Shown one piece after another: positions 1 to 6,726 of a stretch of DNA of 16,917 bases. The DNA comes from Erysipelotrichaceae bacterium. Its GTDB lineage: Bacteria; Bacillota_I; Bacilli_A; Erysipelotrichales; Erysipelotrichaceae. The translations under genes were made by a program, and so were the position numbers. A model generated the notes under the pieces. The model saw only the letters and a list, made by a program, of their open reading frames with translations, was not told the DNA's origin and made no database searches. Location: the NCBI GenBank assembly GCA_003543215.1, contig DPJD01000001.1, forward strand, positions 178,143 through 195,059. Reading direction: 5' to 3'. Position 1 is the stretch's first letter. Each line of letters starts with the position of its first letter.

Positions 1-140
1 TGATACGGCAACAAGCGATGCACATCGCGTACCTTAAGCGCATCCAAAGCGTTGAAAGGAGGAAGTAAGACCTGTTTACACGAAGCAAATGCAGCTTCGT
101 TCAGTAAATCATTTAAAGGTGTATCGATTGTGATCATCAT
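1..140 (-). CDS. Partial unrecognised protein, N-terminal 46 residues
   Basis: The minus strand is open from an ATG at 140 to the window edge. The protein begins MMITIDTPLNDLLNEAAFAS and continues with a KQVLLPPFNALDALKVRDVH stretch. An AGGAG ribosome site lies about 5 bases upstream (near 145-149), and a promoter with a perfect TATAAT -10 precedes it, so this is a real gene start. No signal peptide or membrane segment is visible. I do not recognise the family from 46 residues; a soluble enzyme such as an alpha/beta hydrolase is possible but unsupported. A second ATG directly follows the first, so the start could be one codon later. Confidence 0.7.
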   Translation of the reverse strand, partial: MMITIDTPLNDLLNEAAFASCKQVLLPPFNALDALKVRDVHRLLPY

Positions 141-164
141 AAAAGCTCCTTTTGAATCAATTTT

Positions 165-193
165 ATTATAGAAGTTTGATTCGTGAGATACAA
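165..193 (-). promoter_or_regulatory. Promoter of the leftmost minus-strand gene
   Basis: Read on the minus strand, TTGTAT (193-188) is followed after 17 bases by a perfect TATAAT (170-165). This is about 25 bases before the ATG at 140, which leaves room for a short leader with the AGGAG site. The -35 matches the consensus in only its first three bases, so it relies on the -10. Confidence 0.55.
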
Positions 194-272
194 ATGAGCA
201 AGCCTGTGCTTAATTATATTCAGCTCCTATATCTGTTTTAATTAATGAATTTAATTAAATCCGCTTAAGCAC

Positions 273-301
273 TTAATCCGCTAATCGACTTGTGCTATAC
301 T
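273..301 (+). promoter_or_regulatory. Extended -10 promoter of the rubredoxin-like gene
   Basis: TATACT (296-301) is preceded by TGC, giving an extended -10. A weak -35 (TTAATC, 273-278) lies 17 bases upstream. Transcription would begin near 308, just before the AAGGAG ribosome site at 311-316. Upstream sequence is AT-rich and holds two TTAATTAA copies (238-245, 251-258), which could act as an UP element, and two AATCCGCT copies (258-265, 275-282) 17 bp apart, the second overlapping the -35. Confidence 0.55.
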
Positions 302-326
302 TCATTTAACAAGGAGACAATTAATT

Positions 327-665
327 ATGGAAAAGAAATTGTTTAAATGCGAAGTCTGTGGTCAAATTTTAGAAGAAGGTCAATTGGAAGATAAATGTCC
401 AAAATGTGGAGCTCCACGTGAAAAGTTCCATGAAATGAGTGAAGAGGATACGGCTAAATCATTACGCAGTGAGAAGACGAATGATCTTCATGCGCGTTTG
501 ATTGATTTAACGAATAAGTTAGAAGCTTTGGCAGATGCAGGGATCGAAGATAATTTAGACCCATCGTGTGTCAATATCTTCAAACGCGCGAAAGCGAAAG
601 CGAACTTCTTAAGAAGATTGGCAAGAGCTGAAATCGCGGGTCATATCGCAAAAGGCAAGTGGTGA
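327..665 (+). CDS. Small rubredoxin-type zinc-ribbon/rubrerythrin-like protein
   Basis: This is a 112-residue soluble protein. The N-terminus carries two CxxC knuckles (C8/C11 and C24/C27) separated by 12 residues, with the CPKCGAPREKF pattern of the rubredoxin-like domain found at the C-terminus of rubrerythrins. Free rubredoxins have a much longer spacing. Four cysteines should hold one Fe or Zn. Residues 45-112 are charged and probably helical, ending in AEIAGHIAKGKW; I do not recognise this part, and the rubrerythrin di-iron motifs are absent. By family analogy it may be an electron-transfer or metal-bound accessory of oxidative-stress defence, but the partner is unknown. AAGGAG at 311-316 supports the start. 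It is monocistronic, bounded by its own promoter and terminator. Confidence 0.8.
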   Translation: MEKKLFKCEVCGQILEEGQLEDKCPKCGAPREKFHEMSEEDTAKSLRSEKTNDLHARLIDLTNKLEALADAGIEDNLDPSCVNIFKRAKAKANFLRRLARAEIAGHIAKGKW

Positions 666-690
666 ACCGAAAGGTCCACCACTTTTTCTT
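657..690 (+). terminator. Intrinsic terminator after the rubredoxin-like gene
   Basis: AAGTGGTG (657-664) pairs perfectly with CACCACTT (677-684). An inner CC-gaaa-GG closes the loop, and TTTTT follows at 683-687. The stem overlaps the stop codon of the rubredoxin-like gene. On the minus strand the stem lacks a good U-run, so it may terminate the convergent glucosidase gene only weakly. Confidence 0.85.
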
Positions 691-2105
691 TAATAGCTTG
701 TGTCTTCGCCATTGGTGGCGATGACTTTTTTATACCAGAAGAAGGATTTCTTCTTACTTCGATTCAATGTACCCTTGCCTTCATCATCTTTATCGACATA
801 GATGAAGCCATAGCGTTTACGCATTTCGCCAGTTCCAGCAGATACAAGATCGATGCAGCCCCAAGGGGTATAGCCTAAGAGGTCCACATGGTCGATCCGA
901 ATCGCATCCAACATCGCATCGATGTGTTGTTTGAGGTAATCGATACGATAATCATCGTTGATTGAACCATCTGCTTCTATTGTGTCGTATGCACCCATGC
1001 CATTTTCCACAATCATAAGCGGTACTTGATAGCGATCGTAAAGATCATTCAATGAAGTTCTGAGACCAATCGGGTCGATTGCCCAACCCCAGTCGGTCAC
1101 TTTGAGATACGGATTCTTGCCACCGATGAGGATGTTGCCTTCAGCCATTTCCAAGTTCTTACCTTCAATGGCTGAAAAATAATAACTAAAGGCGATATAA
1201 TCGACCTTACCCATATAAAGAATGTTTTCATCTTCTTTTTCCATGTCTGGGTGAGCCCCTATGCGATCCCAAACAGCTGTATTCACATTCGAGTAATAAC
1301 CCCGAACATGCACATCGCCATAATAGAAGACATTATCCATTTTATTGCGTCTTAAGATTTGGTCTTCAGGCGCACAGGTTGCGGCATAGACTTCTGGATA
1401 AAGAAGCATACATCCAATCTTGTTTTCGGAATCAATCTCATGACCTTTAATGACCGCTAAAGCACTGGCGACCAACATATGATGGGAAGCTTGAACCATT
1501 GTCTTAGCTTTGTCTTCACCTTCTTGATAAACAATACCAGCTTGGTGCCAAGGACGTGGTGAGATATAGGTCGCATTGATCTCATTGAAGGTCATCCAAT
1601 ATTTGACTTTGCCTTTGTAGCGATTGAAGACGACTTCACAATATCGAACAAAGAAATCGACGAGTTTACGACTACGCCATGAACCATATTCTTTGACGAG
1701 GTGAAGTGGTGTTTCATAGTGGGATAAAGTAACGATGGGTTCGATATTATATTTTTTGAGTTCATCAAACACATCATCATAGAATTTCAAGCCTTCTTCA
1801 TTGGGTTCTAGTTCATCCCCATTTGGGAAGATCCGTGTCCAAGCGATGGACATACGGTAAGCTTTGAAACCCATTTCCGCAAACAAAGCGATATCTTCTT
1901 TGTAGCGATGATAGAAATCAGTCGCCACATGGCTTGGATAGTAAACACCGTCTTTGATTTGGTCATGAATTTCGCGAGGAACACCGTGACGTGCACCTTT
2001 TTCCACATCCGCAATGCTTAATCCTTTACCACCTTCATTGTATCCACCTTCATACTGGTTGGCGGCGGTGGCTCCGCCCCATAAGAAATCTTTACGTATT
2101 TGCAT
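690..2105 (-). CDS. Glycoside hydrolase family 1, 6-phospho-beta-glucosidase
   Basis: It hydrolyses 6-phospho-beta-glucosides (phosphorylated cellobiose, arbutin or salicin) delivered by a PTS, in the cytoplasm. The 471 residues match GH1 length. The opening FLWGGATAANQYEGG is typical. The acid/base glutamate is E175 in TFNEIN and the nucleophile is E367 in IVENGMG. The late loop SAGTGEMRKRYG has the Ser-Lys-Tyr pattern of phospho-sugar specificity, which separates it from plain beta-glucosidases. I place the start at the ATG at 2105, because GGAGGA (2110-2115) lies correctly before it. The ATG at 2117 overlaps that ribosome site and sits at the likely transcription start. No PTS permease gene is adjacent, so the transporter must lie elsewhere. 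Confidence 0.93.
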   Translation of the reverse strand: MQIRKDFLWGGATAANQYEGGYNEGGKGLSIADVEKGARHGVPREIHDQIKDGVYYPSHVATDFYHRYKEDIALFAEMGFKAYRMSIAWTRIFPNGDELEPNEEGLKFYDDVFDELKKYNIEPIVTLSHYETPLHLVKEYGSWRSRKLVDFFVRYCEVVFNRYKGKVKYWMTFNEINATYISPRPWHQAGIVYQEGEDKAKTMVQASHHMLVASALAVIKGHEIDSENKIGCMLLYPEVYAATCAPEDQILRRNKMDNVFYYGDVHVRGYYSNVNTAVWDRIGAHPDMEKEDENILYMGKVDYIAFSYYFSAIEGKNLEMAEGNILIGGKNPYLKVTDWGWAIDPIGLRTSLNDLYDRYQVPLMIVENGMGAYDTIEADGSINDDYRIDYLKQHIDAMLDAIRIDHVDLLGYTPWGCIDLVSAGTGEMRKRYGFIYVDKDDEGKGTLNRSKKKSFFWYKKVIATNGEDTSY

Positions 2106-2124
2106 AAATTCCTCCATTGAATTT

Positions 2125-2145
2125 AGTATAACAATTCACTGTGAA
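2125..2145 (-). promoter_or_regulatory. Extended -10 promoter with adjacent palindrome, glucosidase gene
   Basis: On the minus strand TGT-TATACT (2133-2125) is a full extended -10 with no convincing -35. Immediately upstream is the perfect 11-bp palindrome TTCACTGTGAA (2135-2145). A further GTGAA copy begins at 2152, 11 bp from the first. The palindrome occupies the spacer, where a repressor could block polymerase. The regulator is not identified. Confidence 0.55.
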
Positions 2146-2160
2146 AAGTCCGTGAACTGA

Positions 2161-2505
2161 TTAAAGGATTTTAAAGTATTTCAACACATCCATGAATAAT
2201 TTATAGAAAACCATCAAAGAAATTACAGAGATGCCAAAAGCGAGATAAAAGGGATATTTCTTTAAGAGAAAGGGAAGAATAAGAAAGAAAGGCAAGGTTG
2301 GTAGAATCATCCAAAAAATGGCAATGGAGAGTTCACTGACACTTTGGATACTTTGGGTTTCCTGATAAAGCCAGATAAATGCCAAGAGACTGGTCAAAGG
2401 CAAAGATGCGATCAATCCACCCAAATTGGGATATTTGCGAGCAATGGTAGAAACGATGCCAATGATAATGGCGGAGACTAGGGTTTTGATGATGAATTGG
2501 GTCAT
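2161..2505 (-). CDS. DUF3147 family membrane protein
   Basis: This is a 114-residue, very hydrophobic protein with about four membrane helices (near residues 4-20, 28-47, 61-82 and 86-107). The segment RKYPNLGGLIASLPLTSLLAFIWLY is the characteristic DUF3147 signature. The function of the family is unknown. AGGAG (2512-2516 on the minus strand) lies 6 bases before the ATG. It is divergent from the PadR gene, and its promoter region abuts or overlaps the PadR operator, so it may share that control. A weak candidate promoter is TAGTCA-17-TACGAT (2556-2528). No terminator separates it from the downstream glucosidase gene, so read-through is possible. Confidence 0.75.
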   Translation of the reverse strand: MTQFIIKTLVSAIIIGIVSTIARKYPNLGGLIASLPLTSLLAFIWLYQETQSIQSVSELSIAIFWMILPTLPFFLILPFLLKKYPFYLAFGISVISLMVFYKLFMDVLKYFKIL

Positions 2506-2549
2506 TTTTAGCTCCTATGCTGTTTTAATCGTACTTCTGAAAATGGGTA

Positions 2550-2579
2550 TTGACTATACTGTGTACAGCACAGTATAAT
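2550..2579 (+). promoter_or_regulatory. PadR promoter with embedded 9+9 bp operator
   Basis: TTGACT (2550-2555) and TATAAT (2574-2579) are 18 bases apart. Inside lies a perfect inverted repeat: TATACTGTG (2555-2563), TACAG spacer, CACAGTATA (2569-2577). It covers the spacer and most of the -10. PadR-family proteins bind dyads of this kind (ATACT...AGTAT cores) in their own promoters, so autorepression is a direct inference. Confidence 0.8.
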
Positions 2580-2599
2580 GTGATAAACAGGTGATGACA

Positions 2600-2944
2600 A
2601 TGACGGAACAAGCAAACATCTTAATGAATTTAAAACAGGAGATGAATCGAGGGACTTTGGTTCTAGCGGTTCTCTGTCAATTGGATGAACCCCGCTATGG
2701 CTATGCACTCATTGAGCGTTGCCAAGAAGTGGGACTGGATGTGGATCAGAACACGCTCTATCCCTTGTTAAGACGCTTGGAAAAGCAAGGACTTTGTGAA
2801 TCCATCTGGCAAGTGGAAGCGAACCGACCGCGTCATTATTATAAAATCAGCAGCTTAGGCATTGAAGTCCGTCGTACCTTGATTCAAGACTATAAACAAT
2901 TGGAAAGAGCCCTCCATGAACTCATCAAAACGCAATCTCCTTAA
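2600..2944 (+). CDS. PadR family transcriptional regulator
   Basis: A 114-residue DNA-binding protein that is a winged helix for nearly its full length, like short PadR-s2 members. Diagnostic segments are RGTLVLAVLCQL, GYALIERC, the recognition region NTLYPLLRRLEKQGL and the wing RPRHYYKIS. A short C-terminal helix (about 90-110) would form the dimer. The start chosen is the ATG at 2600, which AGGTGA (2589-2594) precedes by 5 bases. GTG at 2591 and ATG at 2594 are in frame but overlap that site. The stop lies 29 bases inside the following HAAS gene. This PadR plus HAAS-domain membrane protein arrangement is common in Firmicutes and suggests the regulator controls a membrane or envelope function. 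Confidence 0.9.
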   Translation: MTEQANILMNLKQEMNRGTLVLAVLCQLDEPRYGYALIERCQEVGLDVDQNTLYPLLRRLEKQGLCESIWQVEANRPRHYYKISSLGIEVRRTLIQDYKQLERALHELIKTQSP

Positions 2945-3806
2945 GGACTATGTTTATACCATTACACACTATCTACCGCAAAAGCAAAAAGATGATGTCG
3001 CACGCGACATCGAAGCGACGCTTTATGAGTTGCTTCTAGAACAATTTGGCGAGAAGGATTATACCGATCAAGAAATTGAAATAGTGATTCGGGCATTTGG
3101 ACAACCGCGTATGGTGGCGGAGCGTTATCTCAATCAAAAACCAAGCTTGATCGCGCCTGAACTATTAGAGACCTATTGGTTTGTCGTAAAGATCGCCCTT
3201 ATTGGAAGCAACATCGGTGTCTTAATAGCGCGTATCCTTGCTCAAGGCTTGGATTTCATTTCTATCTTAGGTGGAATGATCAACCTTTCACTTTCAGTCT
3301 TTGGGATGGTCACACTGATCTTTATTTTGATCAATCAAAAGATGGATGTTTATGAAAAGAATAATGACCAAACATGGTCACTGAGTGAACTTAAGACATG
3401 GACAAATGATAAACATCGTGTCAATCATTTTGAGATTGCGGTAGAATCAATTTTCTTGGTTTTCATGGCACAAGCTTTGATTATTAATAAGCCGCTTAGT
3501 GTTGTATTGGAAAACCACGTCCAATTCCTTTTGGGGATGTATGTAGGCTTATGCCTTGTATTGAATATTTATCTGTTGATCAAAGCCTATTGGACACCAC
3601 GTCTACGTATCATTTCAATTTCCCTGAATCTTATTTTTGCTTATGTTCTCGCTCAATTCTTGATCGTTTTACCGGTATTATTTAAACCGATCATGCATAT
3701 AAATGGGGTAAGCCTATCAATCCGAATTACCTCTGTGATCATCTTTGGTGCGATTGCCTATGATGTCTTTGATCATCTCAAGCATTTAATTAAAAATGAT
3801 CATTGA
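2916..3806 (+). CDS. HAAS/DUF1700-like domain integral membrane protein
   Basis: This 296-residue protein has a soluble helical N-terminus of about 80 residues, with YLPQKQKDDVARDIEATLYELL followed by an AFGQPRMVAERYL segment. That is the HAAS/DUF1700-type alpha-helical domain found next to PadR genes. About six membrane helices follow (near 86-108, 113-139, 173-190, 203-224, 232-256 and 270-288). Biochemical function is unknown. The gene starts inside the PadR gene, with GGAAAG (2902-2907) as ribosome site, so the two are co-transcribed and probably coupled. Its stop overlaps the stop of the convergent CPBP gene by 7 bases, leaving no room for a terminator between them. Confidence 0.8.
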   Translation: MNSSKRNLLKDYVYTITHYLPQKQKDDVARDIEATLYELLLEQFGEKDYTDQEIEIVIRAFGQPRMVAERYLNQKPSLIAPELLETYWFVVKIALIGSNIGVLIARILAQGLDFISILGGMINLSLSVFGMVTLIFILINQKMDVYEKNNDQTWSLSELKTWTNDKHRVNHFEIAVESIFLVFMAQALIINKPLSVVLENHVQFLLGMYVGLCLVLNIYLLIKAYWTPRLRIISISLNLIFAYVLAQFLIVLPVLFKPIMHINGVSLSIRITSVIIFGAIAYDVFDHLKHLIKNDH

Positions 3807-4468
3807 AGCATCAAAATCAATCCAACAAGATTGATGCCAATATTTGCTGATAAATGAACTAGATAAGAATGGGTGATCCCATTCTTTTTGTTGTTTAAGA
3901 AGGAAAAGAAAAGTCCAACCACTGTAAGTCCAATTACAATTAAGATAAACAACCAAGCTTCAAACCATTGGCTGATGATTGCCACATGATAAAGTGCAAA
4001 TAAAAGTGCACTGATTAAGTGGGGGATAAAGACGTTCTTATATGAGAATATTTTGATGAGAAGAAAACGAAAGAAGAACTCCTCAAGCGCTGAATTAATC
4101 AAGATGATGTATAAGCTGACCCAGAGGAAATTATTGAGATTCACCTTGACTTGTTGGTTCAGTAAATCTGGGATGTTGGTCAACGAGGTAAATGCATTAA
4201 CTATGAAATAGCCTATTAAGATTAAAAGAATGATGCCGATACAAAACAAATAAAAATGCCATTTGACCTGCTTGAACTTAAAAAGTGATTGGATGTTAAA
4301 TCCTTCTTTATTTAGAAAGAAAAGAGGAGACAAAGCAAATAAGATCAACTTGATCATGCTCTTGATCCAATAACCCGGTTGAAGTGAATGATCCACGTAA
4401 TATATCAATAAGAGTGCTGAGAAAATATAAAAAATCCAAGTGTACTTATGTTTTGTGAATGTGTTCAT
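3800..4468 (-). CDS. CPBP family intramembrane metalloprotease
   Basis: A 222-residue polytopic protein with about six to seven membrane helices. The CPBP (Abi, CAAX protease and bacteriocin-processing) motifs are present in order: EEFFFR (E129, E130, R134), H161 in FALYH, and H205/N209 in VHLSANIG. These are the expected metal ligands, so it should be catalytically competent. Substrate is unknown; family members process prenylated peptides, bacteriocins or membrane proteins. I use the ATG at 4468 rather than an upstream TTG-type start at 4540, because the hydrophobic family domain begins here and the upstream stretch only overlaps the preceding gene. It starts 4 bases after that gene's stop, as last gene of the minus-strand operon. 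Confidence 0.87.
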   Translation of the reverse strand: MNTFTKHKYTWIFYIFSALLLIYYVDHSLQPGYWIKSMIKLILFALSPLFFLNKEGFNIQSLFKFKQVKWHFYLFCIGIILLILIGYFIVNAFTSLTNIPDLLNQQVKVNLNNFLWVSLYIILINSALEEFFFRFLLIKIFSYKNVFIPHLISALLFALYHVAIISQWFEAWLFILIVIGLTVVGLFFSFLNNKKNGITHSYLVHLSANIGINLVGLILMLQ

Positions 4469-4472
4469 CGTA

Positions 4473-5361
4473 TCAATAACCTTCGATCTCAATGCCGCAA
4501 TGCTGGGAGATGTCTTCAAAAAGCAATTGATCACGCTCAAAGACCGATAGCTTGATCTGACCTCCTAAACCTTCTTTGATGGTGTTTTTCATCTTACCAT
4601 CCTGAGGTGATACAAGTTCTGCTTTCTCACGGACTTGGACTTCTAATATCCAACGTATTTTACCTTGTTTGAGGGTAAGTGTGAACCCATCATCCGTTTT
4701 TATAAGTTCAGATTTATGTGCAAAAGTATAAGTCGCCAAACGTTGTGCATAGAGGGGATGGTTCAACTGTGCAATCAAGCCTTCAAAATGAAAAAGTCCA
4801 AAAGGGATATCCGCTACTGAAACCATCAAATGTGTTTGTTTATTTTCGAAGTGATTGCCTTGAAGCCATATGTAGCGTCTTGGGAAGGATCGCCCCCAAT
4901 CTTTTTCGATATAACCCACATCTTGATTGAATGTCCATTCTTCCCAGATAAGCGAAAGGACCCATGATGTTGGGCATGTATAAACTATGCTTTAGGGCAG
5001 TTGTTTGATCGAAATGAAGTTCACCGATACATGAGAACATATCATTTTGGATGTTGAGTGAACAGTGTTTCTCTGAAAAAGAGGATGTTCCTATTCGATA
5101 GCCATCTTCAAACTCGATAAAGCTCTCCAAGGGATATGAAAAGTAGTGAGTTTTCAAAGGATGACTGTGAATGACTTGGATAAAGGCATGAGGGTTTTCT
5201 TTGTTTGTGCTGATGCCTAAGATGAAACTAATGGTTTTATTCAAAGCTAGATTGACCTGTTTAAAATACCAACCTTCGAAATAGTGTGGAAGTTTGGTGT
5301 TACCTTGGAAGAGAAAAGGTTGCGTCAATTTATCGAACAAGTTCATGGGTTTCTTGTCCAT
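4473..5361 (-). pseudogene. Tocopherol-cyclase-family gene, broken by internal deletion/frameshift
   Basis: Two overlapping frames encode successive parts of one protein. The first (from ATG 5361) gives FQGNTKLPHYFEGWYFKQVN, HAFIQVIHSHP and ends the family match at PNIMGPFAYL (near 4950), then runs out of frame to a stop at 4840. The second, in another frame, reads WTFNQDVGYIEKDWGRSFP, IWLQGNHFEN, and ends EIEGY at 4473. Both halves match the tocopherol-cyclase-like (PF14249) pattern. From memory, homologues have about 34 residues between FAY and GYIEKDWG; here about a dozen remain. So about 20-25 codons plus a frame shift appear lost near 4940-4952. The GTG at 4919 lacks a convincing ribosome site. 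ATG 5361 overlaps the SDR stop as TAATG. A sequencing error could explain a frameshift but not the missing residues. Confidence 0.75.
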
Positions 5362-6272
5362 TAGAGTTCACATAGATCTTTACTTAATTGATAAACGGTC
5401 TTACCTAAGTCGCGATTCAAGGCATGTTTAGCCGGTTTGGTTGGGTGTGTTAGATTGAAATACTGGCCACTCACACCCTCCATGCTTGGATCCGCAATCA
5501 AATAGTAAATCGCATTGCCCGATATTTCAGGATTCTTTAAGATGCGTTGAATCACTAATTTGGAAAAAAGACGATATAAAGGTCCATTGTTTTGTCCAAT
5601 GTTGGTCTTCACATCCCCTGGATGCATCGCATTGATGGTTACGCCAGTGCCTGCGAGTTGATCATGGAGTTCCCAAGTGCAGAGTAGCTGTGCTGTCTTT
5701 GATGCCCCATAGCCTCTTAAGCCTGTATAGTGACGTTTCTGCCAATCTAAATCTGTGATGTCCAAGCCATTGAAACGATGACCTTCTGAATTGATGTTTA
5801 AAATCTTGGACGGAGAAGACGCTTTTAAGCTTTCTAAAAGCAGGTGCGTGAAAAGGAAGGAGGCCAGGTGATTGACCGCAAAGACCAATTCATGACCATC
5901 TTGCGTTAAGATGCGTTTTGTGGAATGAAGTCCTGCACAGTTGATGAGGATATCGATTTTACGTGTTTGAGATCGTATTTCCACTGCAGCCCTTCTTACT
6001 TCATGGAGGGAGCTGAAATCTGCGATGATGAATTCAATGGTGGCAGGGAGATGGTGAAGTTCTGATTTCACTGCTTGAGCTTTATGAAGATTCCTGGCCA
6101 CGATGAAAATGCGTACCGGATTATGTGCGATACGTTTAAGTGCTTCATAGCCGACACCAGAGGTTGCCCCCGTGATGACGATGACTTTATCTTTCAGTTT
6201 TGCGTCGGTGGTCTTTTGAATAGCGTTGTGATGTTCAAGAAACATCAACTCATCCGGTAGTGGTTTTTTCAT
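5361..6272 (-). CDS. Short-chain dehydrogenase/reductase, retinol-dehydrogenase-like
   Basis: An NAD(P)-dependent oxidoreductase of 303 residues with a Rossmann fold. The motifs, numbered from ATG 6272, are TGATSGVG (34-41), D85, NCAG (111-114, a variant of NNAG), N134, catalytic S162 and YGASK (Y188, K192). The closing MHPGDVKTN segment is typical. Length and pattern resemble the retinol-dehydrogenase/WW-oxidoreductase-like SDRs that act on hydrophobic alcohols; the actual substrate is unknown. A TTG at 6281 is an alternative start that overlaps the previous gene by 8 bases. ATG 6272 starts one base after that gene's stop. The stop overlaps the next start as TAATG, a sign of translational coupling. 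Confidence 0.9.
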   Translation of the reverse strand: MKKPLPDELMFLEHHNAIQKTTDAKLKDKVIVITGATSGVGYEALKRIAHNPVRIFIVARNLHKAQAVKSELHHLPATIEFIIADFSSLHEVRRAAVEIRSQTRKIDILINCAGLHSTKRILTQDGHELVFAVNHLASFLFTHLLLESLKASSPSKILNINSEGHRFNGLDITDLDWQKRHYTGLRGYGASKTAQLLCTWELHDQLAGTGVTINAMHPGDVKTNIGQNNGPLYRLFSKLVIQRILKNPEISGNAIYYLIADPSMEGVSGQYFNLTHPTKPAKHALNRDLGKTVYQLSKDLCEL

Positions 6273-6273
6273 A

Positions 6274-6726
6274 TCATCCAAAGTACTTCTTCATGTTTTT
6301 ACGATAGAATTTATTGAAATGCGGGATATTATTGAAAATATCCCCCCAGAGATCATAATAATCACGTTGCTTTAAAATCAATCCTTCTTCATTCAAAGTC
6401 AAACGCGTAACACCATATAAAGGGGTATCCGGGGATTTCTTAAAGGACATCGTCATGACCCATTCCATTGAAATCACGTTGTCTTTTTGCATGATGTTAA
6501 ATAAATCCATATGTAAAGAGCGACAGCGCTTTGTCAGACGCTCGCACATCGCAATAAAATCTTCTTTACCAACGACTTTTTGAATCGAGTCTTGAAAGAC
6601 GATCTCTTGGTGATAATACGGAAAGATATGGGACCAGTCTGGTTTACCTTCACGATTGTAAGTCTTTGACCACAGTTCTGCGACCAAGTCAGTATTCAAT
6701 GGGACTAAACTGTGTTCATTTGTCAT
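6274..6726 (-). CDS. NTF2/SnoaL-like family protein
   Basis: This 150-residue soluble protein has the alpha-helix then curved beta-sheet order of the NTF2-like fold: an N-terminal helix region with LWSKTYNREGKPDW, a central VGKEDFIAMCERL helix, a strand MEWVMTMSF, and a closing RLTLNEEGLILKQRDYYDLW. Such proteins act as small isomerases, cyclases or dehydratases, or as non-catalytic partners of redox enzymes. No catalytic residue can be assigned from sequence alone. It starts inside the end of the FAD-oxidoreductase gene (11-base overlap), with AAAGGA about 8 bases upstream. Placement between an oxidoreductase and an SDR suggests it works on the same substrate. Confidence 0.78.
   Translation of the reverse strand: MTNEHSLVPLNTDLVAELWSKTYNREGKPDWSHIFPYYHQEIVFQDSIQKVVGKEDFIAMCERLTKRCRSLHMDLFNIMQKDNVISMEWVMTMSFKKSPDTPLYGVTRLTLNEEGLILKQRDYYDLWGDIFNNIPHFNKFYRKNMKKYFG

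Noticed and set aside
4473..4919. Second half of the tocopherol-cyclase-like gene as an independent protein
   Set aside because: Its first codon is GTG inside conserved family sequence (VGYIEKDWG), the frame is open and family-like further upstream (WTFNQD), and no convincing ribosome site precedes it. It reads as the downstream part of one broken gene.
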